Part shown: positions 1-13,320 of the stretch, one piece after another
Layout of the letters: each line of letters opens with the position of its first letter
Position numbering within the stretch: position 1 is the stretch's first letter
Assembly (NCBI GenBank): GCA_905221605.1
Contig: CAJNDS010000047.1
Span: forward strand, 436,001-500,000
Direction: 5' to 3'
Source: Symbiodinium natans
Lineage: Eukaryota; Sar; Dinophyceae; Suessiales; Symbiodiniaceae
DNA length: 64,000 bases
Program-made: the position numbers and the translations under genes
Notes under the pieces: generated by a model
What the model saw: the letters and a program-made list of their open reading frames with translations, nothing else
The model's database searches: none
Told to the model about the DNA's origin: nothing

Positions 1-123
1 TACTGTATATTTTATATATATATATATTATATATATATCTATCTATCTGTTTATTTATTTCTACTTTTTCATTCATTTAGTTGTTTTGCTTGTGGTGTGT
101 GTATATATATGTATAGCGAAGAG

Positions 124-201
<78 letters not shown>

Positions 202-212
202 GAAAGAGAGAT
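1..212. repeat. AT-rich start with TA/TC and GA microsatellites
   Basis: The window opens with a short TA-rich stretch (7-50), then a GA/GAGAGA microsatellite at about 118-212. The open frame across the GA run gives only Arg-Glu repeats and is not a gene. Confidence 0.85.
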
Positions 213-414
213 GGAGCGGGTCGGAATACAAGCCCGTGTGTTCTCGAATTAAACTAAGCTTTTGTTCGTGATTTTAAGACCTTTCAAAATATCGTATGAG
301 TCTTGCATAAGCAGACCAGCAGACCCCTTTCAAGTGAACCATTTTCTCCCTGGAATACTCGACGCTCGTAATGCAGCAAGTGCCCCGCGCGCCATAACGT
401 TCGGGCCTTTTTCT

Positions 415-605
415 TTCTGGGGGGGGGGGGGGATTCGGGTTTCGGAGCAGGACTGGGTCATTTTTTTTGGGGAGGGGCGGGGGAGTTCGGGTTCGGGTAC
501 AGGCGCGGGTACGTTGGGTGGGGGGGTTCCCAGGATGATTTTTTCCCGGGAGGGGGGGGGGAGGTTCCGGTTCCGGTTCGGGTTCGGGTTCGGCTGAGGC
601 TGGGG
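415..605. repeat. G-rich low-complexity tract
   Basis: Several G runs of 8-12 bases are joined by GGTTCGGGTTC-type units (560-597). Frames on both strands are repeats of Gly/Phe/Arg or Pro/Asn/Glu, so I call no gene. The tract could form G-quadruplexes. Between 606 and 1250 I see no supported feature. Confidence 0.7.
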
Positions 606-1250
606 AGGGGCTGAGTAATGGGTTCCGGGCAATTTGTTTGGTTCCAGTTCGCATTTCGGTTTCTTCTAACTGGCCGGAAAAGAAAAGCTGCAGAGGACCT
701 CTAGTCGACGCCGCAAGCCTGGACTCAGAAAGCCGTTGGCCTGGGCGAGAGCATCTTTGATGGTCTTTTGTCAACATTTGACCAAGCCGTACTGCCTGGG
801 ATTTGTGGAGCTTTCTCACTTCTGCTATCTCTTGCAGCCTCCACTTAACAAGTAAGCCAGTTGATCAGGCGTAGGCGCGCTGCCGAGTGCAAGAAAAGAG
901 GCTCCGAACCTTCGCCAGCCTCAAGGCCCGCTTGAGGCTGACTGCGGGATGCTCTCGGTGTCCGGGTACGAACTGAGAAAGTTCATTTACAGAAATTTTC
1001 TAGCTGTCAGGCCCGCCTTGTCAACCTTGTCAACCTTGAACTCAGTTACCTTGAACTTGGCAGTGGCCTCAAGTGCTTGCAGGATTTGTGCCTGCAAAAG
1101 AAGCTAAGCGCGGCCCAATACAGAAATAATCAAGCTCTTTCAAAGAAGACAAGTGAGGGCGTGATATCGGAGACAGGCTGAGCTGAAGCTCTCTCTAAGC
1201 CTCTGACCAAGGCCTCCAAGTAGGCGACGTCTCAAGTGCAGCGGAGGAAA

Positions 1251-2444
1251 TCATATAGGAGCCAAGCAGCTACATCTCGGGCATTCTAGGGCCCTAGCCA
1301 CTGTAGCTGAAGATGCAGCGACTGGCGTCCAGACCACAGAACGTCGCAAAGTGCCCGAAGAGTTGCGAAAAATGCCAGACGAAGGCGACGCACGGCGAAA
1401 TGCTGACAAGGCTGACGCGCGCCTAGTTGGCTTGGTCTTGGAATTTATGTAGGGGTCCCAGAGCTCCTGATCGTGGTCGCCAAAAGGATAAAGCTGATCC
1501 GAAGTCTGAAAAGACACATACGTGAAGAAACTTGGCACAAAGCCCCCCTGCTCTGAATGTAAGATGTCGGTACTGTGTCCCCCTCCTGTATGGTTTCTGC
1601 CTGCGCGAGCTTCTAGGGTGATGACTAGTGAGTAGTAGGCTGTCTGCCAGGCTACACTCAGCCAGGCCAATCGCTTCGCGGACGCCCCCCCCCCCACCCG
1701 ACTCCCTTGCGACGCTTCGTCCACCAAGGTGCACCTCAGCAACCGTGTGCGTTCATCATGCACGAGACAGGTGAAAGGTTGAACCTCGTCGCTCGTAATG
1801 TTGTTGCTGGCAAGCTCCGGATTGCTGTGCGTAGTGCTTGGCCCGCGTGGGCCCTCAGTCGTCACCATGCGACGGGCAGGCGCGATGTTGATTCTGTCGA
1901 CTGCTTCGGCAATGAGCATGCGCGGCGTTATTTTCAGACCAAACACATACTCTCCGAAGGGTAAAATCTGCCCTTGGTATGGTCTCCCGTAGACCAATTG
2001 GAAAGCTGTACTCTGCGTCCCTGAGTGTAGGTGGTACCTGTTGAACAACCATGCTGCGTGGTGAATTGCCCACGCTCGTAAAGCATGATCTTCAGGAATC
2101 TTTTCCCCAATCCGATCCTCGACCATTTCAATCATCGTGAGGCTTTGTCTCCTGAGGTTCTGAATGTGGCGTTCCACTCTCGCTGTTCTTCCTTTGTGGT
2201 AGGGCTTGTTTGGATACTTTCCAGCCTTGTAGCCTAACTTTTGTCGTATTGCTACAATCAAATCCAGTAAGGCTGTTGTCGCTGGCTCCACATCAATCGC
2301 AAACAGAACTTCGTCGCTGGGCGTTCTCGAGTCATGATGCGCGTACGCTATCTGTTGGTGCTTGGTCGCCTGCTTGGGTGGACGCATTGAAGCCGGGGAC
2401 CCCCCGCAATCGCATCCGGCATCCTTGTGGCTTGTGGCTTTCAT
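1251..2444 (-). mobile_element. Ty1/copia-type retrotransposon pol fragment (integrase core end)
   Basis: The minus-strand open frame of 397 residues resembles the C-terminal half of a copia-type integrase core. Roughly at residues 80-175 it carries a degenerate NGxxER-like helix (GRTARVERHIQ), then HHAAWLFNRYHLHSGTQSTA and the signature YGRPYQGQILPFGEYV, which in copia proteins corresponds to the conserved TPFE-GR-PFGE block after the catalytic triad. The frame starts after the catalytic Asp residues. No protease or reverse transcriptase is recognisable nearby and I see no long terminal repeats. The last 150 residues lose similarity and are rich in Ser/Arg, as expected of decayed sequence. 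I read it as a truncated, dead copy. Copia-like elements are common in dinoflagellate genomes; that is background knowledge, not something shown here. Confidence 0.75.
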
Positions 2445-4240
2445 CCTCTAATAGAGCTTAGGTTGTTTGGGCGGTCCACTTACCTGTGGCTGGCTATGTC
2501 ACGGAAGTCGAAGATCTCCGCTTGTAATTTACCTGTCAATTGGGGTACCTGCACTACAAAGTTTTCTATGCGCAGACAGTCTCGAGGTTCTATACACAAA
2601 TATTGCCAAGCCTTCGGGAACCAGGGTCTTCACGACAAGGTCTTGGATTAAGTGCCCAAAGGCCATCAAACACCATACCAGCTCAGAAAGAGAGGCTTTG
2701 CGTGAGATATCCCCGAAATTACAGGCTTCAATCAGGGTAGTTCAGATTCCGAAGGCATGAGCCGTTCTTGAGGTCTATACGGAGCCCCCGACGCAGAAAC
2801 CACGCCAAGATCTCACGAGAAGTCATACACGGTTTCAGTGCCCCCGCTGTGCACGCACACCAAGAAGCTGCTTCGAGTATACATGAAACAACAGTTCTGC
2901 TTGCTGGCTCTCATGTCCAGGGGAAAATACACTGAACAAAAACCAGAATCCCAGCCACCAAATTCCGGCCTTATCTCGGAAGCGTTGCGAGCACAAGATG
3001 ATGCATTATCTGATTCCTCTACTCACATTATATCCCCTGCCTAGGGCCTGCACGGCTCCAACAAAGTGATGCACTGGCATTTCCCTGAACAAAGCTTTTA
3101 TGCACCTGGGCATGAAGGTTTCGGACTTCTTGCAAATGATACATCGTGATACAAAACTGTGCTTGAAGAAAAGCCTTCATTGGGGTCATCTGAGTGCTTC
3201 ACCTCTTCGAGCTCATCGGCCTTGGTCTCCGTAAGGGCCATTGCCTGGGCAGCTCGGCTTAGGACTCAGCACTCGGACATGCGGAAATGTCGGAAATCCG
3301 AGCTGCGGACACTTCAAGCGCGATGACCAGGCACAGACCTCCGTCTGCACAGTGAAGGTACGGCCTTGCAGTACTCGTAAATCTTTCGCCCTGTTTGCCA
3401 CTTGATGCCTCTCGCCCAAAACCAAGACCGCGCGAAAAGATGGGGCCTAATTGCCCTTGAAAGACTTCGCCACCCTCGCCTGTCAGTCAGGCATAGTCAG
3501 GCAACATTCAGACATCGAACTTATCAGAAACCATCTCTGGCTGAAGAACATCCACGCCCTGGGTGACCCCATACGACACGCTAAACGCACAAACAGCCTG
3601 CTAGATATCCGATATCCTGTCACGCCAGCAAGCAGCTTCCACAATTGCCGTGACAGCAGACCTTTGTGGCGAGGAAGTCTGCTCCTCCACGGAATATAAA
3701 ACTTTCACCTTGGCTCGCGCAAGTGTGCAAGATCACTGGGTCTGGGTTCTACTTGAAGCAATAACACGTGCCCATCTCCTACAAATCAGTGCTGAAACAG
3801 CGGAGAGGGTTCAGCCAACCTCGCACATTTCCCGAAATCCCGCACCAGAAATGGAGTTGCGACTCAACGGAAACAGAACTGCTACTGTTCTACGACTGGG
3901 CGGGAGGAGTCAACTTTGATGCCTTGTGCATCTTCGACCAGATGACCAACGTGCTGCCGAATCTGACTGAATAAGGCCCCGGCAACTTCTAACAGGCACA
4001 ATGCTGTCATGCACCCAGCACAATTGAGCCAGCAAGTCAAGCAGACAAGAGAGATTTGCCTAGCACCTCCCGTGTCCATGTAAAGAATCACCGATACTGT
4101 TCTCCACCTGCTTAGAAGCGACAGGCCTATATAAGGCTCATCGTACCTCCCTTCGTTTATCACCTTATGGTCCAGAACTTCCCGATGCCTCAAGCCAGCT
4201 GAGCCCCTAAGCAAGACGATCCAACCGAATCTCACACTTG
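2445..4240. other. No confident gene; possible minus exon at 3.88-4.25 kb
   Basis: Only short frames occur. A minus frame at 3882-4247 (121 residues, ending in QGIKVDSSRPVVEQ) has plausible protein composition but no family I recognise and no clear partner exon. It could be decayed retroelement sequence continuing from the neighbouring integrase fragment. Confidence 0.35.
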
Positions 4241-4261
4241 CTTGCAAGAAATGAAACTGTC

Positions 4262-4723
<462 letters not shown>

Positions 4724-4892
4724 CTAGCGCGCCGCAGGGCGCCTGGTCGGCTTGCTGCGGCTGAACCGCCGGACATTGGTGTTTTGCGTCATTTCCAGTA
4801 GAGGCCGAAAAATCAACTAAAAAAAGCTACTCGCGGGCACGGACAATGAAGGTTTCAGCGTTTGGAAGCGATGTGCTGCTGTACCTAAAGGC

Positions 4893-5137
4893 TAAACCTT
4901 TCCTAAACCTTAAACCCTAAACCCTAAATCCTAAACCCTAAACCCTAAACCCTAAAGCCTAAACTCTAAACCCTAAACCCCAAAGCCTAAACCCTAAACC
5001 CGAAACCTTAGACCCTGAATCCTAAACCCTAAACCCTAAACCCTAAACCCTAAACCCTAAACCCTAAACCCGAAACCCTAAACCCTAAACCCTAAACCCT
5101 AAACCCTAAACCCTAAACCCTAAACCCTAAACCCTAT
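4893..5137. repeat. Interstitial telomere-type array (CCCTAAA)n
   Basis: About 33 heptamers of CCCTAAA (TTTAGGG on the other strand), mildly degenerate at the left and almost perfect at the right. TTTAGGG is the telomere unit reported for dinoflagellates and plants. Unique sequence lies on both sides, so this is interstitial and not a chromosome end. Confidence 0.9.
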
Positions 5138-5802
5138 CCCTGAAGTCTAAAGGTGTGTGTCGGCAGCATTTTTTGAACTGCCAGGCGTTCCCCTGCTGCA
5201 CGGCTTTCGAAAGAGAAACATTCACTGCTGCAGTGCTTGAAGCACAGCTTGCAAAAGCAAGTTTGGAGTGTCACCACACCAAGACTTGCGAAAGACCCAC
5301 TGGTGAATCCGATTTTTCAGGAATGGCGAACCGTCTTGTGAGGGTTTCACGGATTCAGGGTTGCGGGCACAGGCTTTGGGCATAATTAACTTTCGGGTTC
5401 AACGTTGAGAAGAAAACCGAAGGCCTCCACACTAGAACATACCGCCGCAGCGAGCAGGGCGTCAGAGATGTCGCCGGGCATGGATGCGCTGGTTACGCAC
5501 ATGGCAAAACAAAAGCGAGCATCATGAACACAAACGCTGCCGCGAGCCAGACGTTTTTTTGCGCCGAAAACAACTAAAATTCCTTCCGCCCTAGGCAGGT
5601 TCGGAAAAGCATGGTGGCATCTCAGCGATCGACCTACTAGCCAGGCGTGGCCGCGTGTCCTTTCCCGGAGGCCAAAACACTGTAAAACACGATGTATTCG
5701 GCATGTGCGACATGGCATGGACGTTATCATCCCCCCCCCCCCTCCCACCCTAGAAGAGCAAAAAAAACGCACCGAACTACCAGGCGCCTGAGGGCGCTTT
5801 TT

Positions 5803-6137
<335 letters not shown>

Positions 6138-6615
6138 GGGGTATTGCGCGTATTTGACGCTGTGTCATCCTTCATTTTCCATGCTTTCCCATGTTCTTCC
6201 AGAGACGAAAACACTGCTATTTGCAGTGTTTTCTGCTCATGCATTGAATGCTCTGCCACACTCCGCCAATTCCCAACGGCGACGCCCATGAGGGCCTTTG
6301 GCTTTTTTGTGAGGGTCTTCGGTTCCATGAGGGCCTTTGATTTCCCATGAGGGCCTTGCCCCAATAATTTGTGATTAAAATTGGCTTTGGCTTGGCTTGG
6401 CTTGGGGGGGTGGGGGGGGCTTGGGGGGGGGGGGGGGGTTACCTGGGGTTTTGGGTTTAAGGCTATAGGAGTTTTGGCCTGGCACTTCAAGCTTCGGGAT
6501 TTCTGGTTTTCGGTTTCAGGGGGAAATGAGCACTCTGCCCAAGAACGCTGCATTTACCGATGGAAAAGGCACTTCGGACGCAGACGGACGCGGCGTCAAA
6601 TACGCGCGGAGCGCG

Positions 6616-7045
<430 letters not shown>

Positions 7046-9500
7046 GTGAAGCCCTCAGACAAAGGCCCCGAGTTGAAAACCTAAACCCTCAACTCTACAC
7101 TCCTAGGGTAGTTGCATGGTCCCTTAGTATAGGCCCTTAGCGGGTTCCCCCTATATACCCCTTATATCCCTATGCAAGTTAAGGGCCCATACATCAGAAC
7201 CTCCCCATGAAACTACCCTCAGATAAACCCGAAACCTCAAACCCTGATCTTAAGCAGAGTGATGAGTGATAAGGGCTCTTGAATTTTGAGCCGAAGGTGG
7301 TTCAGAGGGAACACTTCTCCAGCTTGTGTTCGGTTCTTAAGTCTTAAGGTCTAGGGTTTAGGGCTTAGTTGGGCGTCCCTTAACTCTTAAGTGAGTCTAG
7401 TGAGTATGGGGGCCTCCTCCTCATCGAACCCTTCTTGTGGGCAAACCAAACTTCCAAAGCCTAAACTTTGATAACGTGGCTCCTTGGCAAGCCAGAAATC
7501 CAAAACCTCTGAAACCCTATATAAGCTCTGTAAGCCCTAAATCCGGTTTAGGGTTTAGGGTTGGGAACCCTACACCCTAAACCCTAAACCCTCAACCCTG
7601 ACCCTTTTGCATCCAGGCTTGGGCGAGCGTGCCGGGAAAGAGCTCATGCTGCCCAGGTTCATTCCCTAACCCTAAACCCTAGATCTCCTTGGGACGCCAG
7701 GCCCAACACCCTCAAACCTCAGCTCTGTGACCCAAGCCGCCAAGCCGGAAGCCCTAAACCCCCAACCGCGACTGCGCCCAACACTGAACGTTACGGAAAA
7801 TGGAAATCGTGCACAGCGGCCCTGTGACGCAGCTTCAAAGCTTTTTTCGACTTTGTCAGCACGAGATGAAATCAAAAAGCATCTCCATCGCATCCCTTCC
7901 GCACTTGTAGCGAACGGCCCGCCGAATCTGTGGGCGTAGGGCCTGACGGCAGCCCGTGCTAAACCTCCCGAGGTCGCCAGCATCTTTGCATTGCGCCAGA
8001 CAACAGCAGGCTTCGAAGAAGGCAGTTTCATCGCTGTGAGACAAGAAGTGGCTTACGCCCTTCGCGAACGCGTGCCGCAAGTCCTTCCGACCCGAGGCAA
8101 ATGCCTGTCTGGCAAAGCGGAGAAAGACGAAGCGGAAAAACACTCCCAAACGCCCTTTCTGACTGCAAGCGTGGCGTTGCAGAATCACCACGAGCTTCAG
8201 AATCACTGTTGGCGCGTGCGCCCACCACGACTCTAGATGAGTCATGATGATGCGCAGGCCTGGCAAAGTCCGCCAGACGACAAACGCATTGAAGAATGCC
8301 GTGGGCTGCTACGTGCTGGCCTTGGTGCACGGGCTCCGTCCAGGAGAGCTCGCCGCGGATAACCATCTCCAGCCTGCCAGCGGCTGGCATTCAAGGGCCG
8401 GAAGGGATTGCAAGGGAACAAGCACAGGAGAAAGTTGGATCTCAGCTGCCTGTCTGGCTGGATTACCATCATGAGCTGCTCGATTGGTGCCTTTCCAAGT
8501 GCGGCACAAACACAATCGAAGCTGGGCTTTGCCCTGCTCTGTGCTGCTGCGGAGCCCTCTGTAAGTTTGCTGGAGCGGCAGCACGATATGCGGCAAAGTC
8601 TGGAACCTCAACCAGCAGAGACACGTGGCTAATTTGGACGCAAAAAAAGGTGAAGTCGCCAAGCTAGTGGTGGGCGACAAATCCACCGAGTCCGCCGCAT
8701 GGGGCGTCTTGATCTATAGGGTCTGCGGGGAACCAAAGGATGGTGCCCAAACATCTGTGTTGGCCCCTGCCCCACCCTGGCCGCCCTGCGCCTGGCCCCC
8801 CTGCACCTGGCCCGCCTGCACACATGCTGTCGTCAAGCCTGCCCACACCCACCACCCCGCCCCGCCTCCACCTTTTCGTCCACCCAAGCACCCAAGCCCT
8901 GCGCGCGACCTCAGCCTGCGGATGACTTCCAGATTGTAGGTCCCTATACCAGAACAGCTAGGACACAAAGACACTGATAAACAACAAACAGCATGGAGCG
9001 CTTCACCTGGGCACCAGGCCGGCAAGAAGTCGTTGATGCGATTTGTGAACCTTGGCATCCGACTCAGAACCCAACTGTGGAGCTCTCTGCTTGCAGTTGG
9101 CAAACAGGAAACTTCGGCTGAGGAAATAAAAAGCCGAACCTGGTGGCAGAGACAGATTGATTCCTGCAAGGTGAGCAGCTGCTCTCAGCAGTGCCTATCA
9201 GACCTAGGCCCGTCCCTGCCACTCCAGGCCCAAAGACGATCACGGCGGAGCTTTCATCTAACAAATGTAGCACCCCAGCCAAACTCCCCACGTGACTCGT
9301 GACGACTGTGGCTTCAGAACGGATCAGCTGGCAAAAGCCGCAACGGTAAAGCAACAACTCACACGATGCAAAGCTTCAGTTGCTCACAAAGTCGGACTAG
9401 AGTCGAGTGGCTGTGGTTTCGCTAGACAGTAGGTAATAGGGACAGCGGGAGTCTCGTGAATCCATTCGTGTGCGCCACCGATGAGATGACGATGTAGCTT
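7046..9500. other. No confident gene; scattered CCCTAAA/TTTAGGG units
   Basis: Short telomere-type units in both orientations occur at about 7345-7360, 7545-7600 and 7660-7690. Between 7.7 and 9.4 kb several frames of 70-150 codons overlap on both strands, but none has a recognisable family or a clear splice partner. A C-rich stretch with CCTGGCCC units lies at 8760-8900. Confidence 0.5.
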
Positions 9501-9860
9501 CACGCAGCCTTGAGAGAAGCCGCTGTTCAGTCCAAGTGACCCGGGAAACAGCTCTGTGCACAGGCACAGGGCCTGCACGCCATGTTCGCGCATGGCAGCC
9601 AGTTCAAGCTACACTCCAAGTACCCACCCTTCTCAGTATCAGTTTCAAGCACCAGCATGTGTACCAGTGCTTGGAGGGCCTTGAGTTTAAGAAGGAATAC
9701 GTCTGGTACTGCAGCCCCAGCCGCAGAAGGATTAAAGCGGAAGCACTCTCGCCTGCTCCGTCCGCTTCGCTCGCGCCACCGCGAGCTCCATGTTCGAGCC
9801 CTGCCTCAGCAGCACGGCAACACACGCAACGAACCATGGCAAGCAGCTCTGTGTATGCAC
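9500..9860 (-). repeat. Decayed exon-bearing unit, partial copy (right half)
   Basis: Shares the blocks with core AGTTTCAAGCACCAGCATGT (about 9641) and CCTTGAGTTTAAGAAGGAA (about 9682) with the fuller units to the right. It also carries the shared end around GAGCCCTGCCTCAG. The left half of the unit is missing. Confidence 0.7.
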
Positions 9861-10154
9861 GTGTCCTCTCCCTTCCTACGCATGTGACAACAGTAGCTAC
9901 GGCCATTTTTGCTGGAAAGCAGTCCCTGACGTGCATCAGCACACACCGCACCACAGGGTGGGTGGGTGGGTGGGCAAACTTCAAATGGTTTTACTGCAAT
10001 TGAACTAATTGCCCCTGGAGCTCTGACTTCGCAAGCTGCCACATGCGCAAAATGCAATCTTGTTACACACAGGAGAGGGAGAGTTGGGGCTGTTGCCGAG
10101 CCCAACCAGCCGCTACCCCCGGCACCTGCTTTCCTATCTCAGCTCACATGCGCG

Positions 10155-10800
10155 TTTCTTTAGGAGTGCTTTCGCAGAGATGGCATTCATTCCAGGCAAG
10201 CTGCGGCGAAGCCACGGTTGAGGTGGCGGCGCTGCTGCATCGCTCCTGCAGCACGTGCCCCACACGGCGCAGGGACGAATCCTACACTCTACAGCGCCAG
10301 TGCTTCACAATGCCAGCTTGCAGCTCTTGAAGCGCCTCCCTCACATCGGCCAAGGTGATGTACGGACGTCCCGCTGCGCCCCTCATTGGGCTGTTCAGGA
10401 CGTCAAGCTCCTCTTGCAGGCTCACGCGACTTCAGCTTTCTCGCCATCACCGTCTGTCCTGCAATGGCCAGCTCTCTGACAAAGAAGTAGAAGCCCCCGG
10501 CGAGTCCGTCCTGAGGCGCGTCAAAACAGTTCGCAGACTTGGGAGCTTAAGCCGCTGTTCGATCGCCAAGTGACCCGAGAAGCGATTCTGCGCACAGGCA
10601 CAGGGCCTGCACGCCATGTTCGTGCATGGCAGCCAACTCAATCTACACTCCAAGTCACCGCCCCTCGCAGCAGCAGTTTCAAGCACCAGCATGTGCCCAG
10701 GATGCCAAACAAGGAATATAGTCTATATTACATTAGGACATAAGCACTGCCTTTGAGTACCAGTGCTTGGAGGGCCTTGAGTTGGACAAGTGCGAAAACA
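10155..10800 (-). repeat. Decayed exon-bearing unit, copy 1
   Basis: The minus strand carries an exon-like frame (about 10415-10535) reading FYFFVRELAIAGQTVMARK. A candidate donor GTGAGCC follows, then a second frame (about 10330-10410) reading GRPYITLADVGE that soon hits a stop. The same two frames recur in copies 2-5. The copy is cut short at the right (near 10790). I do not recognise the protein family. Because the second frame is broken in most copies, I call these pseudogene-like paralogues. Confidence 0.6.
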
Positions 10801-11499
10801 GTCCACCCCTCCCTGCAAGGCATTTCCAGCTTCGACGGCACTTAGCAGCTATGACAATCACAACACTACTAGCCAGGCCACAATAACAGTAGCAATGCAA
10901 GCAACAGTAACAAGAATAACCATCAGAACGCCAATAGCAATCATAACAGCAAAAGCAACCATAGGCCATAGGCCTAAAATGAAGCATCCTGGCCCATCCA
11001 CGGACGGAAAAATGGAATGCCTTTCAGCGGGGCGGAACCTCTAGTTGGCAGCCTGGCAACGCATTTCAGAGGCCTGGAATCCTCGAAGGGGCACCGCCCA
11101 ACCCCCCCAAAAAGCAGGATCTGTGGAGCCTAGAATGAAGCATCCCAGACTGTTCTGGGCAAGCAGTAGAATGCCTTGAGGGGGGGATCTGGTGTTGGCA
11201 GCCTGGCAAGGTGACTTTGGGGCGGCTGGAAACAACAGCACCATCTGCATTTTCGTGGTAGTGGAATACCGTTCTTCGTAGTTGCAGCACTATGGGCCTT
11301 CTGCTATTAGAACGCCGATTGCACACACTGCGATAGATAAGCACACGATGGAGCCAATAGGTTTAACAAACATTGCTGCAAGCCTCCTAAGTCACGGATG
11401 ACATCGCAACAGAACATTGTTGCCCCTCTTGGTATTTGATTTGTATTCCGGCGGGGGGGGGGGGGGTGGTAGGAAAGGCATCCATGAGTAGTGGTGCCT

Positions 11500-11730
11500 C
11501 CGAAAGAACACGTCTGGTACCGCAGCCCCAGCAGCAGAAGGACTAAAGTGGCGCACTCTCGCCTGCTCCGTTCGCTTCGCTCGCTCCACCGATAGCTCCA
11601 TGTTAGAGCCCTGCCTCAGGCAGCACGGCAACACACGCAATGAACCATGGCAAACAGCAAACAGCTCTGCATGCACGCGCTCTTTCTGAGGAGCTGCATT
11701 CGGCAACTGCTCTTCGGCTTTCAAATGCAC
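11500..11730 (-). repeat. Decayed unit, partial copy
   Basis: Only the block with GGTACCGCAGCCCCAGCAGC and the following end block are present, directly after a G-run at 11452-11466. Confidence 0.6.
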
Positions 11731-12840
11731 GTTGAGGAATGTCTGTGAGGGTTCAGAAAGACTCACAAGGGTCGAGCGGTGATGCCGCAATGGGCTTTCA
11801 GCTAATGACGCAGCATTGCAAATCAGGAAGCGCGTATTCTGAGGATCTTACCCCATGTGTGTGTGTGTGCGTTTACAAGTGCTTGCGCAGAGATGTTATT
11901 AATTCCAGGCAAGCTACGGCGAAGCCTCGGTTGAGGGCAGGTTGTGAATGGCGGCATCGCTGCTGCAAAGCTCCTGCAGCACGTGCCCAAATGGCTCAAG
12001 CACGTCTCTACAGCGCCAGTACCAGCTTCACGCAGCTCCTGAAGTGCCCGCCCCACGTCGCGCAAGGTGATGCACGGACGTTCCACTGCGCCCCTCACTG
12101 GGCTGGTCAGAACGTCAAATTGCTCCTCTCGCGAGCTCATGCGACTTCAGTTTGCTCGCCATCATTGTCTCTCCTGCAATGGCCAGCTCTCTGAAAGAGA
12201 AGTAAAAGCCCCCGGCGAATCCGTCCTGAGGCGTGTCAAAACAGTTCGCAGGCTAGGGAGAAGCCGCTGTCAATCCAAGTGGCCCGAGAAGCGGCTCTTT
12301 GCGCCGGCACAGGGCCTGCACGCCATGTGCGGGGCAGCCAGTTCAATTCAATCTATATACACTCTAAGTCACCGCCCTTCGCAGCAGCAGTTTCAAGCAC
12401 CAGCATGTGCCCAGGATGCAAAACAGGAACCAATATGACCTAATTAAATTGCGACATGAGCACTGCCTTCAGTACCAGTGCTTGGGGGGCCTTGAGTTTA
12501 AGAAGGAACTCGTCTGGGACCGCAGCCCCAGCCGCAGAAGGACTAAAATGGAAGCACTCTCGCCTTGTGTCGCTGCGCTCGCTGCTCCACCGATAGCTCC
12601 ATGTTAGAGCCCTGCCTCAGGCAGCACGGCAACACACGCAATGAACCATTTCAAACAGCAAACAACTCTGCGTGCACGCGCGATCTTTGTGAGCGGCTCC
12701 ATTCTGCAACTGCTCTTCGGCTTTCAAACGCACGTTGAGATGTCGAGGAATGTCTGTTAGTCTTCACAAAGGTATCGCAAGCGCCGGTCAGTGATGCTGC
12801 AATGCTTCAGGGCTTACAGCTGATGACGCTGCATTGGATC
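11730..12840 (-). repeat. Decayed exon-bearing unit, copy 2
   Basis: A full-length unit. The minus frame 11823-12140 contains GRAV- and DVG-type residues matching copy 5 (ITLRDVGRALQELREA). It then shifts frame relative to copy 5. The candidate donor after the first exon reads ATGAGC instead of the GTGAGC of copies 1, 3 and 4. Confidence 0.65.
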
Positions 12841-13099
12841 TGCATTGGAAACTCGAGAGCCACAGGCAGAAACGAAACCCCCTTTTCTGAGAATGGTGCC
12901 GGGCATGTGAAGCCAGAAGCTAACAAAGTCAATCACTGTCAGGGGTTGCGGGCAAGCGACCATTTCTGAGCAAGCACTTTCCTTACAGAACAATGTTCTG
13001 AATATTCTCGAAAACAAGAACAAACTGGGAGTAAGAACAGTAGAAACGACAGCAAGACAGTAAGAAAGAAGAAGAAGTAGTAGAGGCAAAGGAAAAAGA

Positions 13100-13290
13100 C
13101 TGCAGCATCATGCAACATGCCGCCAAAAAGAAAAACCCTGCATAAGCCCACTAGTGTCAATAGTGGTAGGAGATGGTAGGAGAATATGGCCAGAAACCAG
13201 CGAAAAAGCAGCAGCAGACACCCGCATTGCCCCCGGCAACGTCCTCCCCAAGCTTGCTCCAAAACGGCCTGCGATGGACGCCCCACCCCC
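13100..13290. repeat. Shared 190-bp block, copy a
   Basis: The segment from GCAACATGCCGCC to GGCCTGCGATGGACG is repeated with few changes at 15540-15720. Both copies end in a long C run, one followed by the inverted-end element and the other by an A run. Confidence 0.8.
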
Positions 13291-13320
13291 CCCCCCCCCC
13301 CCCAACCCCCCCACCCCCCC

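Noticed and set aside
4893-5137. True chromosome end
   Set aside because: Non-telomeric sequence continues on both sides, so the array is interstitial.
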